NCBI GenBank assembly: GCA_017649325.1 | Contig: JAGCHA010000036.1 | Span: 1-32,917, forward strand | Length of the DNA: 32,917 nucleotides | Source: Ruminococcus sp. | GTDB lineage: Bacteria; Bacillota; Clostridia; Oscillospirales; Ruminococcaceae | Direction of reading: 5' to 3' | Part shown: positions 17,662 through 25,043 of the stretch, in pieces | How positions within the stretch are numbered: position 1 is the stretch's first letter | Layout: each line of letters begins with the position of its first letter | Notes under the pieces: generated by a model | What the model saw: only the letters and a program-made list of their open reading frames with translations | The model's database searches: none | Told to the model about the DNA's origin: nothing | Program-made: the position numbers and the translations under genes

Positions 17662-17799
17662 ATGTGTAATTCATGCTTCGAGGGAAACAACTGTATGTGG
17701 ATAATCCTCCTCATTCTCATTTTCATCCTTCTCTTCTCCAACTGCGGATGCGGCTGCAACGACTGCGGCAACAACAACGGCTGCGGATGCGGCTGCTGA
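17662..17799 (+). CDS. 45-residue cysteine-rich single-span membrane peptide
   Basis: A short ORF from ATG 17662 to TGA 17797-17799. It has a CNSC motif at residues 2-5, Cys11, a hydrophobic span of about 14 residues (12-26), then a Cys/Gly/Asn tail with CGCGC at 28-32 and again at 41-45 (11 cysteines in 45 residues). AAAGGAGAG lies 8-9 bases upstream, and a strong terminator follows the stop, so this is a monocistronic unit. The tail could bind metal or form disulfides. Small Gly/Cys membrane peptides also occur in spore coats, and GCATACTAT at 17592-17600 loosely resembles a SigE-type -10, but both points are speculative. It is too small to assign to a family with confidence. Confidence 0.75.
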   Translation: MCNSCFEGNNCMWIILLILIFILLFSNCGCGCNDCGNNNGCGCGC

Positions 17800-17818
17800 T
17801 ATCAGATCAGCGCAGACA

Positions 17819-17850
17819 CTCCCCCATGCTTCGGCTCATGGGGGAGCTTT
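17819..17850 (+). terminator. Terminator after the Cys-rich peptide gene
   Basis: A 10-bp stem, CTCCCCCATG with CATGGGGGAG (17819-17828 with 17837-17846), is followed by CTTTTC. Confidence 0.88.
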
Positions 17851-17892
17851 TCACGTGTGTGAAGTTTTTTTTGAACAATACACCCGCGGCTG

Positions 17893-17921
17893 TTGCATTT
17901 TTACTCATGATGTGATAAAAT
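17893..17921 (+). promoter_or_regulatory. Promoter of the membrane protein / nnr / lipoprotein unit
   Basis: TTGCAT (17893-17898) and TAAAAT (17916-17921) are separated by 17 bases, about 38 bases before ATG 17959. Confidence 0.7.
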
Positions 17922-17958
17922 AATACTCGTAAATCATTTTTTGAAATGGAGTTTTATA

Positions 17959-18513
17959 ATGGACAATTTTGCGGAACACCTCGTTAAAAAAGAGCTTACG
18001 GGCGGTGACAAGGCAAAGAGGATGATAATTCTCGTCGGAGGCATCGTTATCGCGGTCATGCTCGTGTTTTTTTCAGTGCTCATGCTCGGGCAGGGACTGC
18101 TCCCGTTCGTGGGACTCGCCCTCGCGGCAGTAACAGGCTACGGCACATACTTTATCGTAACGAATATGTACGTGGAGTACGAGTACACCTTCACTAACGG
18201 GGAGCTCGACATTGACAAGATAATCGCCAGAAAAAAGCGCAGGGAGATGCTGTCCGTCAGCGTTGGAAAGTTCAGGGAATTCGGCAGATACGATGATTCC
18301 GTACCTGAGGAGACCGACGATATGACCGTGGTATTCGCCACCAGCAATATCGCCTCCGAGGAGTGGTACGCCGACTTCGACCACGAGGCATACGGCAGTA
18401 CACGCCTTGTATTCTGTCCTAATGAAAATATGATAGAGAATATGAAGAAGAACCTCCCGCGTGCGCTCCGCGCCAAGCTGGAGGATAACGATAATAAGGA
18501 GCCTTCCGAGTAA
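17959..18513 (+). CDS. Two-helix membrane protein, DUF6106-like
   Basis: A 184-residue protein with two hydrophobic segments (about 22-42 and 46-64) followed by a cytoplasmic-looking alpha/beta domain of about 115 residues with an acidic tail. Size and layout fit the DUF6106 proteins of Clostridia as I remember them, a family of unknown function; no search was possible. ATG 17959 with GGAG 7 bases upstream is preferred over an in-frame TTG at 17941. It lies 30 bases upstream of the NAD(P)HX repair gene, so they are probably co-transcribed. No function can be assigned. Confidence 0.75.
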   Translation: MDNFAEHLVKKELTGGDKAKRMIILVGGIVIAVMLVFFSVLMLGQGLLPFVGLALAAVTGYGTYFIVTNMYVEYEYTFTNGELDIDKIIARKKRREMLSVSVGKFREFGRYDDSVPEETDDMTVVFATSNIASEEWYADFDHEAYGSTRLVFCPNENMIENMKKNLPRALRAKLEDNDNKEPSE

Positions 18514-18543
18514 GGACAGGCTCTTAAAAAGGAGTGGATACAA

Positions 18544-20244
18544 ATGCTTGCTTTGACACCAAGACAGGTACAGGTCATCGAGGAAAAGTCAGAAAAGCTC
18601 GGAGTGACGAAGAAACAGCTGATGCTCAATGCGGGAGCTAAGCTTGCCGAGCTGATCATGCAGTGCAGTGCGCGTGAAAACGCCTCTGCTCCCGAGGAAA
18701 CGCACGTCGTATTCCTCGCGGGAAGCGGCAACAACGGCGGCGACTGCTACGTTGCAGCTGAGATGCTGATCTACAAGGGCTACAACGTCACCGTTGTAAA
18801 CCTCGTCAAAGCGCCGAAAACCGAGCTCGCACAGGAGATGTTCGCGCGTCTGCCCGAAAAGGTAAGGAAGGTTACGGGCTACAGGAGCGACAACATCGAA
18901 GCCGCTATCGAGGCGGCGGAGCTCGACTACATGACGATTCAGGACAAGGACGTTTCCAAGCTGAAAAACAAGAAGGAGCTCACGCCTGTCGAGCGGCTGC
19001 TCATCCGTGAAAAACAGCGCATGACCGACGTCCGCGAGGCAATCGTCTCGGCGGATATACTCGTCGACGGCGTGTTCGGCACAGGCTACCGCGGCGAGCT
19101 TGAGAACGACATAAAGGCGATATTCGCCATAGGTACGGGCGCGTACAAGATAGCCCTCGATATCCCGAGCGGCGGCGACGCTGTAAAGGGTACGGTCTCG
19201 CAGGGGATATTCAAGGCGGACGAAACGCTCTGCCTCGGCTTCGTGAAGTTCGGCATATCACAGTACCCGCTGCGTAAATACTGCGGCAAGATAACCATTG
19301 CGGACATCGGCATCCCACATCAGGCGTGCGACGTCAGCGGCGAGGGACGAGGCTATATCCGTCTCGACAGAAACAGCCTCGCAGGCTTCCCGCCCAAACG
19401 CGAGAAGGACTCGCACAAGGGCAGCTTCGGCAGCGTGCTCGTCATCGCGGGCAGCTCAGCCATGAGAGGGGCGGCGGCTTTCGCGGTGCAGGGAGCACTC
19501 CGCACGGGTGTGGGACTCGTCAGACTTATGTCGGTCGAGAAGTGCATAGATATGGTTTCCGTACTTGCTCCCGAGGCGACCTACATAGAGGCAGAGTGCG
19601 ACGACTACGGCTATATGCTTTTCGACAGCAGCAAAGACGCTCTCCTTGAAGCGATGAAAAAAGCCAAAGCGATAGTGATAGGCTGCGGAATGGGAGTGAC
19701 GAACGACACCAAGGAGATACTGCGTTTTGTTGTGCAGAATGCCGAAGTTCCCGTAATAATCGACGCAGACGGAATAAACTGCATTGCCGAGGACATAGAA
19801 ATACTAATGAACAGGAAGTCCGAGGTCATCATCACTCCGCACGTTGGCGAGATGGCGCGTCTGCTGCAATGCGATACACAGATGATAAATGACAACCGTG
19901 TGACCGTAGCCGAGAAATACGCCGAAAAGTACGGCATAACCGTCGTGCTCAAGGGCGCGGGCACTCTCGTCGCGGATGCCAATCACACTGCCGCCAACCA
20001 CACAGGCAACCCGGGAATGAGCCGCGGAGGCAGCGGAGACATACTCGCGGGCATGATAGGTTCCATAGCAGCTCAGGGCTACTCTCCGTTCGATGCGGCT
20101 TGTGCGGGCGTATATATGCACGGTCTCGCAGGCGATGCCGCTGCCGAGAAGTTCGGACAGGAGGCAATGCTCCCGCGTGACATAGTCGATTCTGTCTCGG
20201 ACGCATTCAGGATACTGAAAGAGAAGCAGAAACATAAGATATGA
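18544..20244 (+). CDS. nnr: Bifunctional NAD(P)HX epimerase / ADP-dependent NAD(P)HX dehydratase
   Basis: A 566-residue fusion of the two nicotinamide repair enzymes. The N-terminal YjeF_N epimerase domain (about 1-245) has GSGNNGGD (60-67) and VDGVFGTG, and interconverts R- and S-NAD(P)HX. The C-terminal carbohydrate-kinase-like dehydratase (about 275-560) has KGSFGSVLVIAG, HVGEMARLL and the glycine-rich NPGMSRGGSGDILAG (about 485-500). It dehydrates S-NAD(P)HX back to NAD(P)H using ADP. Between residues about 120 and 165 the epimerase domain carries a charged helical stretch that looks like an insertion relative to the usual fold. It follows AAAGGAG and sits between a membrane protein gene and a lipoprotein gene (51-base gap). 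Confidence 0.95.
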   Translation: MLALTPRQVQVIEEKSEKLGVTKKQLMLNAGAKLAELIMQCSARENASAPEETHVVFLAGSGNNGGDCYVAAEMLIYKGYNVTVVNLVKAPKTELAQEMFARLPEKVRKVTGYRSDNIEAAIEAAELDYMTIQDKDVSKLKNKKELTPVERLLIREKQRMTDVREAIVSADILVDGVFGTGYRGELENDIKAIFAIGTGAYKIALDIPSGGDAVKGTVSQGIFKADETLCLGFVKFGISQYPLRKYCGKITIADIGIPHQACDVSGEGRGYIRLDRNSLAGFPPKREKDSHKGSFGSVLVIAGSSAMRGAAAFAVQGALRTGVGLVRLMSVEKCIDMVSVLAPEATYIEAECDDYGYMLFDSSKDALLEAMKKAKAIVIGCGMGVTNDTKEILRFVVQNAEVPVIIDADGINCIAEDIEILMNRKSEVIITPHVGEMARLLQCDTQMINDNRVTVAEKYAEKYGITVVLKGAGTLVADANHTAANHTGNPGMSRGGSGDILAGMIGSIAAQGYSPFDAACAGVYMHGLAGDAAAEKFGQEAMLPRDIVDSVSDAFRILKEKQKHKI

Positions 20245-20295
20245 ACAAAACGGACGTATAAAGCACCATAATTTTTTCGATTAGGAGAGATAGTT

Positions 20296-20901
20296 ATGAA
20301 GAGACTTTTTACGTCCGTGTTGCTTTTTACAGGGATATTCTGCCTGACCTCGTGTTCGTCGCCCATGGGCGGGAGCACCGTCCGCGAGAACAAGCTCGCC
20401 TGCGCATTCACCTCGCCCGTCACCGTGAGCCTTGACAAGCTGAACGCCGAGGGCACGATGACCCGCCTCGGTGACGGCGAGTGGACTGCCGAATTCGACT
20501 CGCCGAACACGCTCAGCGGTGTCAGGCTGACTTTCAGCAGCGGCAGTGTCACCGCCGACTATAAGGGGCTGACATTTTCAGTGCCGAAGTCGGCACTACC
20601 CGTGAAGTCGATGCTCAGCAACCTCATCGAAGCCGTCGATACCAACGCCCGTGAGAGCGAGCTCCGCGGCAGGGAAAACGAAGGGCGTTTCGAGATAAGC
20701 GGCTCCCTTGACGGAGGCGACTACACGCTCATTCTCGACAACAGCGGTAATATCGCGTCATTTGATATGCCCAACAATCTGTTGCATATCAGCTTCACCG
20801 ATGTTCAGGTACGCAGCGAGGCGATACCACCCGCATCGGAGTCAACAACTGCCGCAGAGAGCGATACTGCGGAGCTTACAACAGCGTGCCCTGTCGGCTG
20901 A
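20296..20901 (+). CDS. Lipoprotein of unknown function
   Basis: A 201-residue protein with a lipoprotein signal (MKR, hydrophobic core, lipobox LTSC, lipidated Cys20). The mature part is rich in beta-strand-like alternation, and a Ser/Thr/Ala/Glu-rich tail ends in CPVG. Expected to be anchored to the outer face of the membrane. TAGGAGAG precedes the ATG. It lies 51 bases after the NAD(P)HX gene, with no clear promoter in the gap, so it may be the last gene of that unit. I do not recognise the domain. Confidence 0.75.
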   Translation: MKRLFTSVLLFTGIFCLTSCSSPMGGSTVRENKLACAFTSPVTVSLDKLNAEGTMTRLGDGEWTAEFDSPNTLSGVRLTFSSGSVTADYKGLTFSVPKSALPVKSMLSNLIEAVDTNARESELRGRENEGRFEISGSLDGGDYTLILDNSGNIASFDMPNNLLHISFTDVQVRSEAIPPASESTTAAESDTAELTTACPVG

Positions 20902-21010
20902 GGTCAATAAATTACCAAAAATAATTGAATAGTGATAGAATATTTTGTGGCGGCGTTGTATGATATTGCTAAGATAAATCCGCGGATACGGACGAACGGA
21001 GGATGTTAAA

Positions 21011-22423
21011 ATGAAAAAAAGACTTATGTGTACGGCTTTTGCCGCTGCTATGCTGCTCACAGCCTGCGGCGAAACTGCTGACAGTTCTGATAATAAGACA
21101 ACGACTCTGCCTTCAACCGAGCCCACAACCGAGGCTGCTACCGAGGAACAGGTAGACGTCCCCGAGCTCGACGGCTACGAGCTGCTCTGGCACGACGAGT
21201 TCAGCGGCAGCGATCTCGATGACAGCATTTGGAACATGGAGGCTCGCCAGCCGGGCTGGACTAACAACGAGCTTCAGGAATACACCCAGAAGGCCGACAA
21301 TATCTTCACCCGTGACGGCAAACTCGTTCTCAAGGCTATCAAGACCGAGGAGAACGGCAAGCCCTACTACACATCGGGCAAGGTAAACTCCCACAACAAG
21401 ACCGATTTCAGATACGGTAAGGTCGTTGCAAGCGCAAAGGTGCCCGAGGGCAAGGGCTTGTGGCCTGCGATATGGATGATGCCGCAGGACGAGAGCTTCT
21501 ACGGACAGTGGCCGAAGTGCGGCGAGATAGACATAATGGAAGTTCTCGGCAGTGATACCAAGACCGCTTACGGTACAGTCCACTACGGCGAACCCCATGC
21601 TGAGCAGCAGGGTACGGTAGTGCTCGACAGCGGTTCGTTCTCTTCCGATTTCCACGAGTATTCGGTTGAATGGGAACCGGGCGAGATGCGCTGGTACATC
21701 GACGACCAGCTCTACCTTACAGTCAATGACTGGTTCACAGCCGAGAAGGACGAGGACGACAAGCCTTATCCCGCGCCGTTCAATCAGGATTTCTTCGTGC
21801 AGATGAACCTTGCAGTCGGCGGAGACTGGCCGGGCAATCCCGACGAGAAGACCGACTTTGACAAGGCAGAGTTCCTCATCGACTACGTCCGCGTATACCA
21901 GAAGCCCGAGTACGACCTCAACGTCAAGAAGCCCGAGAAGGTCTTCCGTGAGGCGACCGAGGACGGCAACTTCATCTACAACGGCGACTTCTCCGAGGCA
22001 GAGGACCTCACGGACGATACGAACTGGAAGTTCCTGCTCTTCGAGGGCGGCGAGGGTTCTGCCGAGATAAAGGACAACACAATGATAATCACCACCAAGA
22101 ATCAGGGTACGGTCGATTATTCAGTCCAGCTCGTTCAGCCTGAACAGCCTATGAGAAAAGGCAAGAAGTACCGCGTTACTTTCGACGCATGGGCTGATGA
22201 GGAGCGCGATATGATAGTATGCGTGTCTGCACCGAATGCGGGCTGGATACGCTACTTCGAGGACACTCTCCTCACACTTTCTACCGAGCAGACAACTTAT
22301 ACCTACGAATTTGACATGACAAAGAAGGACGACGAGTACGGACGTCTTGAGTTCAACATGGGCAACAAGGGCTCGACCGCAACTATCTACATCAAGAACG
22401 TCCGTCTGGAAGAGATAGAGTGA
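21011..22423 (+). CDS. Surface lipoprotein GH16 beta-glucanase with CBM4/9-type module
   Basis: A 470-residue lipoprotein with lipobox LTAC (Cys19) and an acidic/Thr tether to about residue 50. Residues 55-297 are a GH16 jelly-roll of the laminarinase/lichenase type. The catalytic signature GEIDIMEVLG has nucleophile Glu172, Asp174 and acid/base Glu177. The last 150 residues, opening with NGDFSEAEDL, resemble CBM4/9. The likely substrates are beta-1,3 or mixed-linkage beta-glucans (inference from the family). There is no dockerin, so unlike the other hydrolases here it is tethered to the cell by lipid instead of the cellulosome. It follows GGAGG and is closed by a strong terminator at 22481-22518. 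No convincing promoter hexamers were found in 20902-21010. Confidence 0.92.
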   Translation: MKKRLMCTAFAAAMLLTACGETADSSDNKTTTLPSTEPTTEAATEEQVDVPELDGYELLWHDEFSGSDLDDSIWNMEARQPGWTNNELQEYTQKADNIFTRDGKLVLKAIKTEENGKPYYTSGKVNSHNKTDFRYGKVVASAKVPEGKGLWPAIWMMPQDESFYGQWPKCGEIDIMEVLGSDTKTAYGTVHYGEPHAEQQGTVVLDSGSFSSDFHEYSVEWEPGEMRWYIDDQLYLTVNDWFTAEKDEDDKPYPAPFNQDFFVQMNLAVGGDWPGNPDEKTDFDKAEFLIDYVRVYQKPEYDLNVKKPEKVFREATEDGNFIYNGDFSEAEDLTDDTNWKFLLFEGGEGSAEIKDNTMIITTKNQGTVDYSVQLVQPEQPMRKGKKYRVTFDAWADEERDMIVCVSAPNAGWIRYFEDTLLTLSTEQTTYTYEFDMTKKDDEYGRLEFNMGNKGSTATIYIKNVRLEEIE

Positions 22424-22480
22424 TATCTCTTATGACACACGCAATCCCCCTCACAGAATAATGATAGAATTTTCCCTGAA

Positions 22481-22518
22481 CCAAAAGCTGCCACTCCCTT
22501 GGCAGCTTTTGGTCTTTT
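22481..22518 (+). terminator. Strong terminator after the GH16 gene
   Basis: A perfect 13-bp stem (22481-22493 with 22500-22512) with a 6-base loop is followed by TCTTTTT. Confidence 0.93.
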
Positions 22519-22591
22519 TGGTTCAAAGCGCAGAAAACATTTAGCTATTTCTGCGTTTTGTCCACTTAATCTACGGAAATGTGGATTGAAA

Positions 22592-22619
22592 TTGTCAGAC
22601 GGATGTGTTAATATAATAT
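22592..22619 (+). promoter_or_regulatory. Putative promoter of the GH43-CBM-dockerin gene
   Basis: TTGTCA (22592-22597) is followed by TAATAT (22614-22619) at 16 bases. An overlapping TATAAT at 22612-22617 gives a 14-base spacer. Confidence 0.5.
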
Positions 22620-22641
22620 TAATAAGTATGTAACGTGAACA

Positions 22642-22662
22642 GGCTGTATGTACAATACAGCC
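22642..22662 (+). repeat. Hairpin in the 5' leader of the GH43-CBM-dockerin gene
   Basis: GGCTGTAT and ATACAGCC form an 8-bp stem with a 5-base loop, in the untranslated leader about 40 bases before the ATG. No U-run follows. Confidence 0.45.
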
Positions 22663-22700
22663 ACAATCAAAAGGGAAATAATCTGTGAAGGAGAATTGGA

Positions 22701-24929
22701 ATGAAAAAAATTATCAAAGCAGCTGCTCTTGCTCTAATTTCAGCTGCCACAATGTGCGTCGCGGCACCTGCTGTGACGAACGCGGAGAACCCCATTGTAC
22801 AGACATCATTTACGCCTGACCCCGCTCCCGTAGTGTTCGGCGACGAGTTGTGGATGTACACCGGCTGCGACCGCGACGGTCAGAACAGCTTCTACACAAT
22901 GACGGGCTGGCAGGCTTTCTCCACCAAGGATATGAAGAACTGGACAGACCACGGCAAATTCCTCAACGATAACGGCTTTTCGTGGTGCAGTAAGGACAAT
23001 GCGTGGGCATCACAGTGTATCGAGCGAAATGGCAAGTATTACTTCTATTTCACAACAACTACCAACGGCAGAGCGATAGGCGTCGGCGTTGCTGACAAAC
23101 CCGAGGGACCGTACAAGGACGTCCTCGGCAAGCCTCTCTGCGGTCCGAACTGGGATTACATCGACCCGACAGTTATGATAGACGATGACGGTCAGGCATG
23201 GCTTATGTTCGGCAATCCCAAATGCTACTATGTCAAGCTCAAGGAGGATATGATCACTCTCGACGGTCCGATAAAGAGCTTTGATATGACTAAGGACGCA
23301 TTTGGTGTCGGCAAGCAGGATGCCCAGAGAACGGGTACAGCTTACGGTGAGGGTCCGTGGATATGCAAGCATGATAATCTTTATTACCTCGTATATGCAG
23401 GCTTCTACCAGAATCAGGGCGGTGAGAGTATTTGCTATTCATACGGTCCGAGTGTTACAGGTCCGTGGAAATTCGGCGCACAGATAACTCCCGAGAGCAA
23501 CTGCTTCACCACACACGGCGGAATTATCGATTACAAGGGTCACTCATATCTGTTCTATCACAAGAATGGCTTGAAGGGCGGCGGTACGTTCAACCGAAGT
23601 GCCGCTGTCGAAGAGTTCACATTCAACAGCGACGGCACTATCCCGATGGTAAAGCCTACCAACGAAGGTCCCGCCCAGCTGGAGCCTCTCAATCCCTTCG
23701 AGAGAGTCGAAGCTGAGACTATCTGCTGGAGCGAGGGCGTAAAGTCCGAAAACTGCTCCGAGGGCGGTATCAACATCGGCAGTATCAAGGACGGCAGTTA
23801 TATCAAGGTCGCAGGAGTTGACTTTGCTCAGGGTGCGGAAAAATTCACCTGCAGCGCTTCATCAAACGGAAGCGGTGGTACTATAGAGCTCCACCTCGAC
23901 AAGAAGGACGGTCAGAAAATAGGCGAGTGCAAAGTCACAAACACTGGCGGCTGGCAGAACTGGCAGGAGTTCTCCTGTGATGTAAGCGTTGATGGCGAGC
24001 ACGACCTCTACTTCGTATTCAAGGGCGGCAATGACTACCTCTTGAACTTCGACTGGTGGCAGTTCGAGGGCGCAGGTTCGGCTTCACAGTCTGACCCGAC
24101 CTACATCTTCAAGAGCACCTTCGAGAACGGTCTCGACGGCTGGACTGACAGGGGCGGCGCTTCTGTTGCTGTTAACAAGAGCGAGGCGTTTGACGGAGAG
24201 GGTTCGGTTTACGTTTCCGACCGCTCAGCTTCATGGAAGGGCGTAGGCAAGAGCCTCAACTACAAGTTCAAGGCAGGCGAGAGTTACAGCTTCTCAGCTA
24301 ATGTAAAATATACCGAGGGCGCACCCTCAGTCAAGTTCCACCTCACGCTTCAGTATGACGACGCTTCGGGCGAAACACAGTATGTGAAGATAGACACGAT
24401 GGACGTTCCGAAGGGTGAATGGGCACAGCTCGCAAACACAAGCTTCAAGATCCCCGAGGGCGCAAAGAAGCCACTCATCTATGTCGAGACTGAGGGCGAT
24501 TCCGACGACGAGACTCCGGCAACCAACTTCTACGTTGACGACATCTTCGCAGCTATCGACGGCACGGAGATAGAGGGTGCAGGAAAGCCTGCTGTAGTTG
24601 AAGAACCTGTTACGCCCGGCGACCTCAACTTCGATGAAAAGGTTGACTCCTTCGACGTTATTCTCGCGCGCCAGACTCTCATACTCAACATGAATGACGG
24701 CGGACAGCCCATAGACAAAAAGGTGCTCAAAGCGGCAGACGTCGACGAGAGCGGCTCTTTCAAGGTCAATGACCTCGTACAGCTCCTCAACTTCACAATC
24801 GGCAAGACGAAGAGCTTCGGCGTGAATGAGACCGACGCTCCCGTTCCCACAGGTGCCGCAGAGGATTCGGTACAGAATCCCGTATTTATCGGCTCAAACG
24901 CATTTCGCAAAATGGGATTTATCAGGTAA
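22701..24929 (+). CDS. Secreted GH43-CBM6-CBM22-dockerin hemicellulase
   Basis: A 742-residue secreted enzyme. Residues 1-28 are a signal peptide ending near TNA. Residues 31-335 are a GH43 propeller with candidate catalytic residues Asp40 (PDPAPVV), Asp155 (YIDPT) and Glu217 (YGEGPW). Residues 336-466 are CBM6-like (opening FERVEAET, closing LNFDWWQFEG). Residues 472-632 are CBM22-like. Residues 645-710 are a dockerin with loops DLNFDEKVDSFD and DVDESGSFKVND, followed by a 30-residue tail. The arrangement resembles arabinofuranosidase/xylosidase-type GH43 enzymes of Ruminococcus cellulosomes. The substrate is inferred to be xylan or arabinoxylan. The start follows GAAGGAG. It ends before a bidirectional terminator. 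Confidence 0.92.
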   Translation: MKKIIKAAALALISAATMCVAAPAVTNAENPIVQTSFTPDPAPVVFGDELWMYTGCDRDGQNSFYTMTGWQAFSTKDMKNWTDHGKFLNDNGFSWCSKDNAWASQCIERNGKYYFYFTTTTNGRAIGVGVADKPEGPYKDVLGKPLCGPNWDYIDPTVMIDDDGQAWLMFGNPKCYYVKLKEDMITLDGPIKSFDMTKDAFGVGKQDAQRTGTAYGEGPWICKHDNLYYLVYAGFYQNQGGESICYSYGPSVTGPWKFGAQITPESNCFTTHGGIIDYKGHSYLFYHKNGLKGGGTFNRSAAVEEFTFNSDGTIPMVKPTNEGPAQLEPLNPFERVEAETICWSEGVKSENCSEGGINIGSIKDGSYIKVAGVDFAQGAEKFTCSASSNGSGGTIELHLDKKDGQKIGECKVTNTGGWQNWQEFSCDVSVDGEHDLYFVFKGGNDYLLNFDWWQFEGAGSASQSDPTYIFKSTFENGLDGWTDRGGASVAVNKSEAFDGEGSVYVSDRSASWKGVGKSLNYKFKAGESYSFSANVKYTEGAPSVKFHLTLQYDDASGETQYVKIDTMDVPKGEWAQLANTSFKIPEGAKKPLIYVETEGDSDDETPATNFYVDDIFAAIDGTEIEGAGKPAVVEEPVTPGDLNFDEKVDSFDVILARQTLILNMNDGGQPIDKKVLKAADVDESGSFKVNDLVQLLNFTIGKTKSFGVNETDAPVPTGAAEDSVQNPVFIGSNAFRKMGFIR

Positions 24930-24992
24930 GCTCCCGCGAGTCTGCACCTGAAAAAAGGCTTCGCTGACCGTTCAGCGGAGCAAATGGATATG

Positions 24993-25038
24993 AAAAAACT
25001 GCTCACAGATACAGCATAGTATCCGTGAGCAGTTTTTG
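24993..25038. terminator. Bidirectional terminator between GH43 and P-type ATPase genes
   Basis: A long stem (AAAACTGCTCAC with GTGAGCAGTTTT, extended by GATAC/GTATC after a one-base mismatch) carries an A-run on one side and a T-run on the other, lying between convergent genes. Confidence 0.9.
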
Positions 25039-25043
25039 TGTAC

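Noticed and set aside
20925-20941. TTGAAT...TAGAAT as a promoter for the GH16 gene
   Set aside because: The two hexamers are only 5 bases apart, so they cannot act as a -35/-10 pair.
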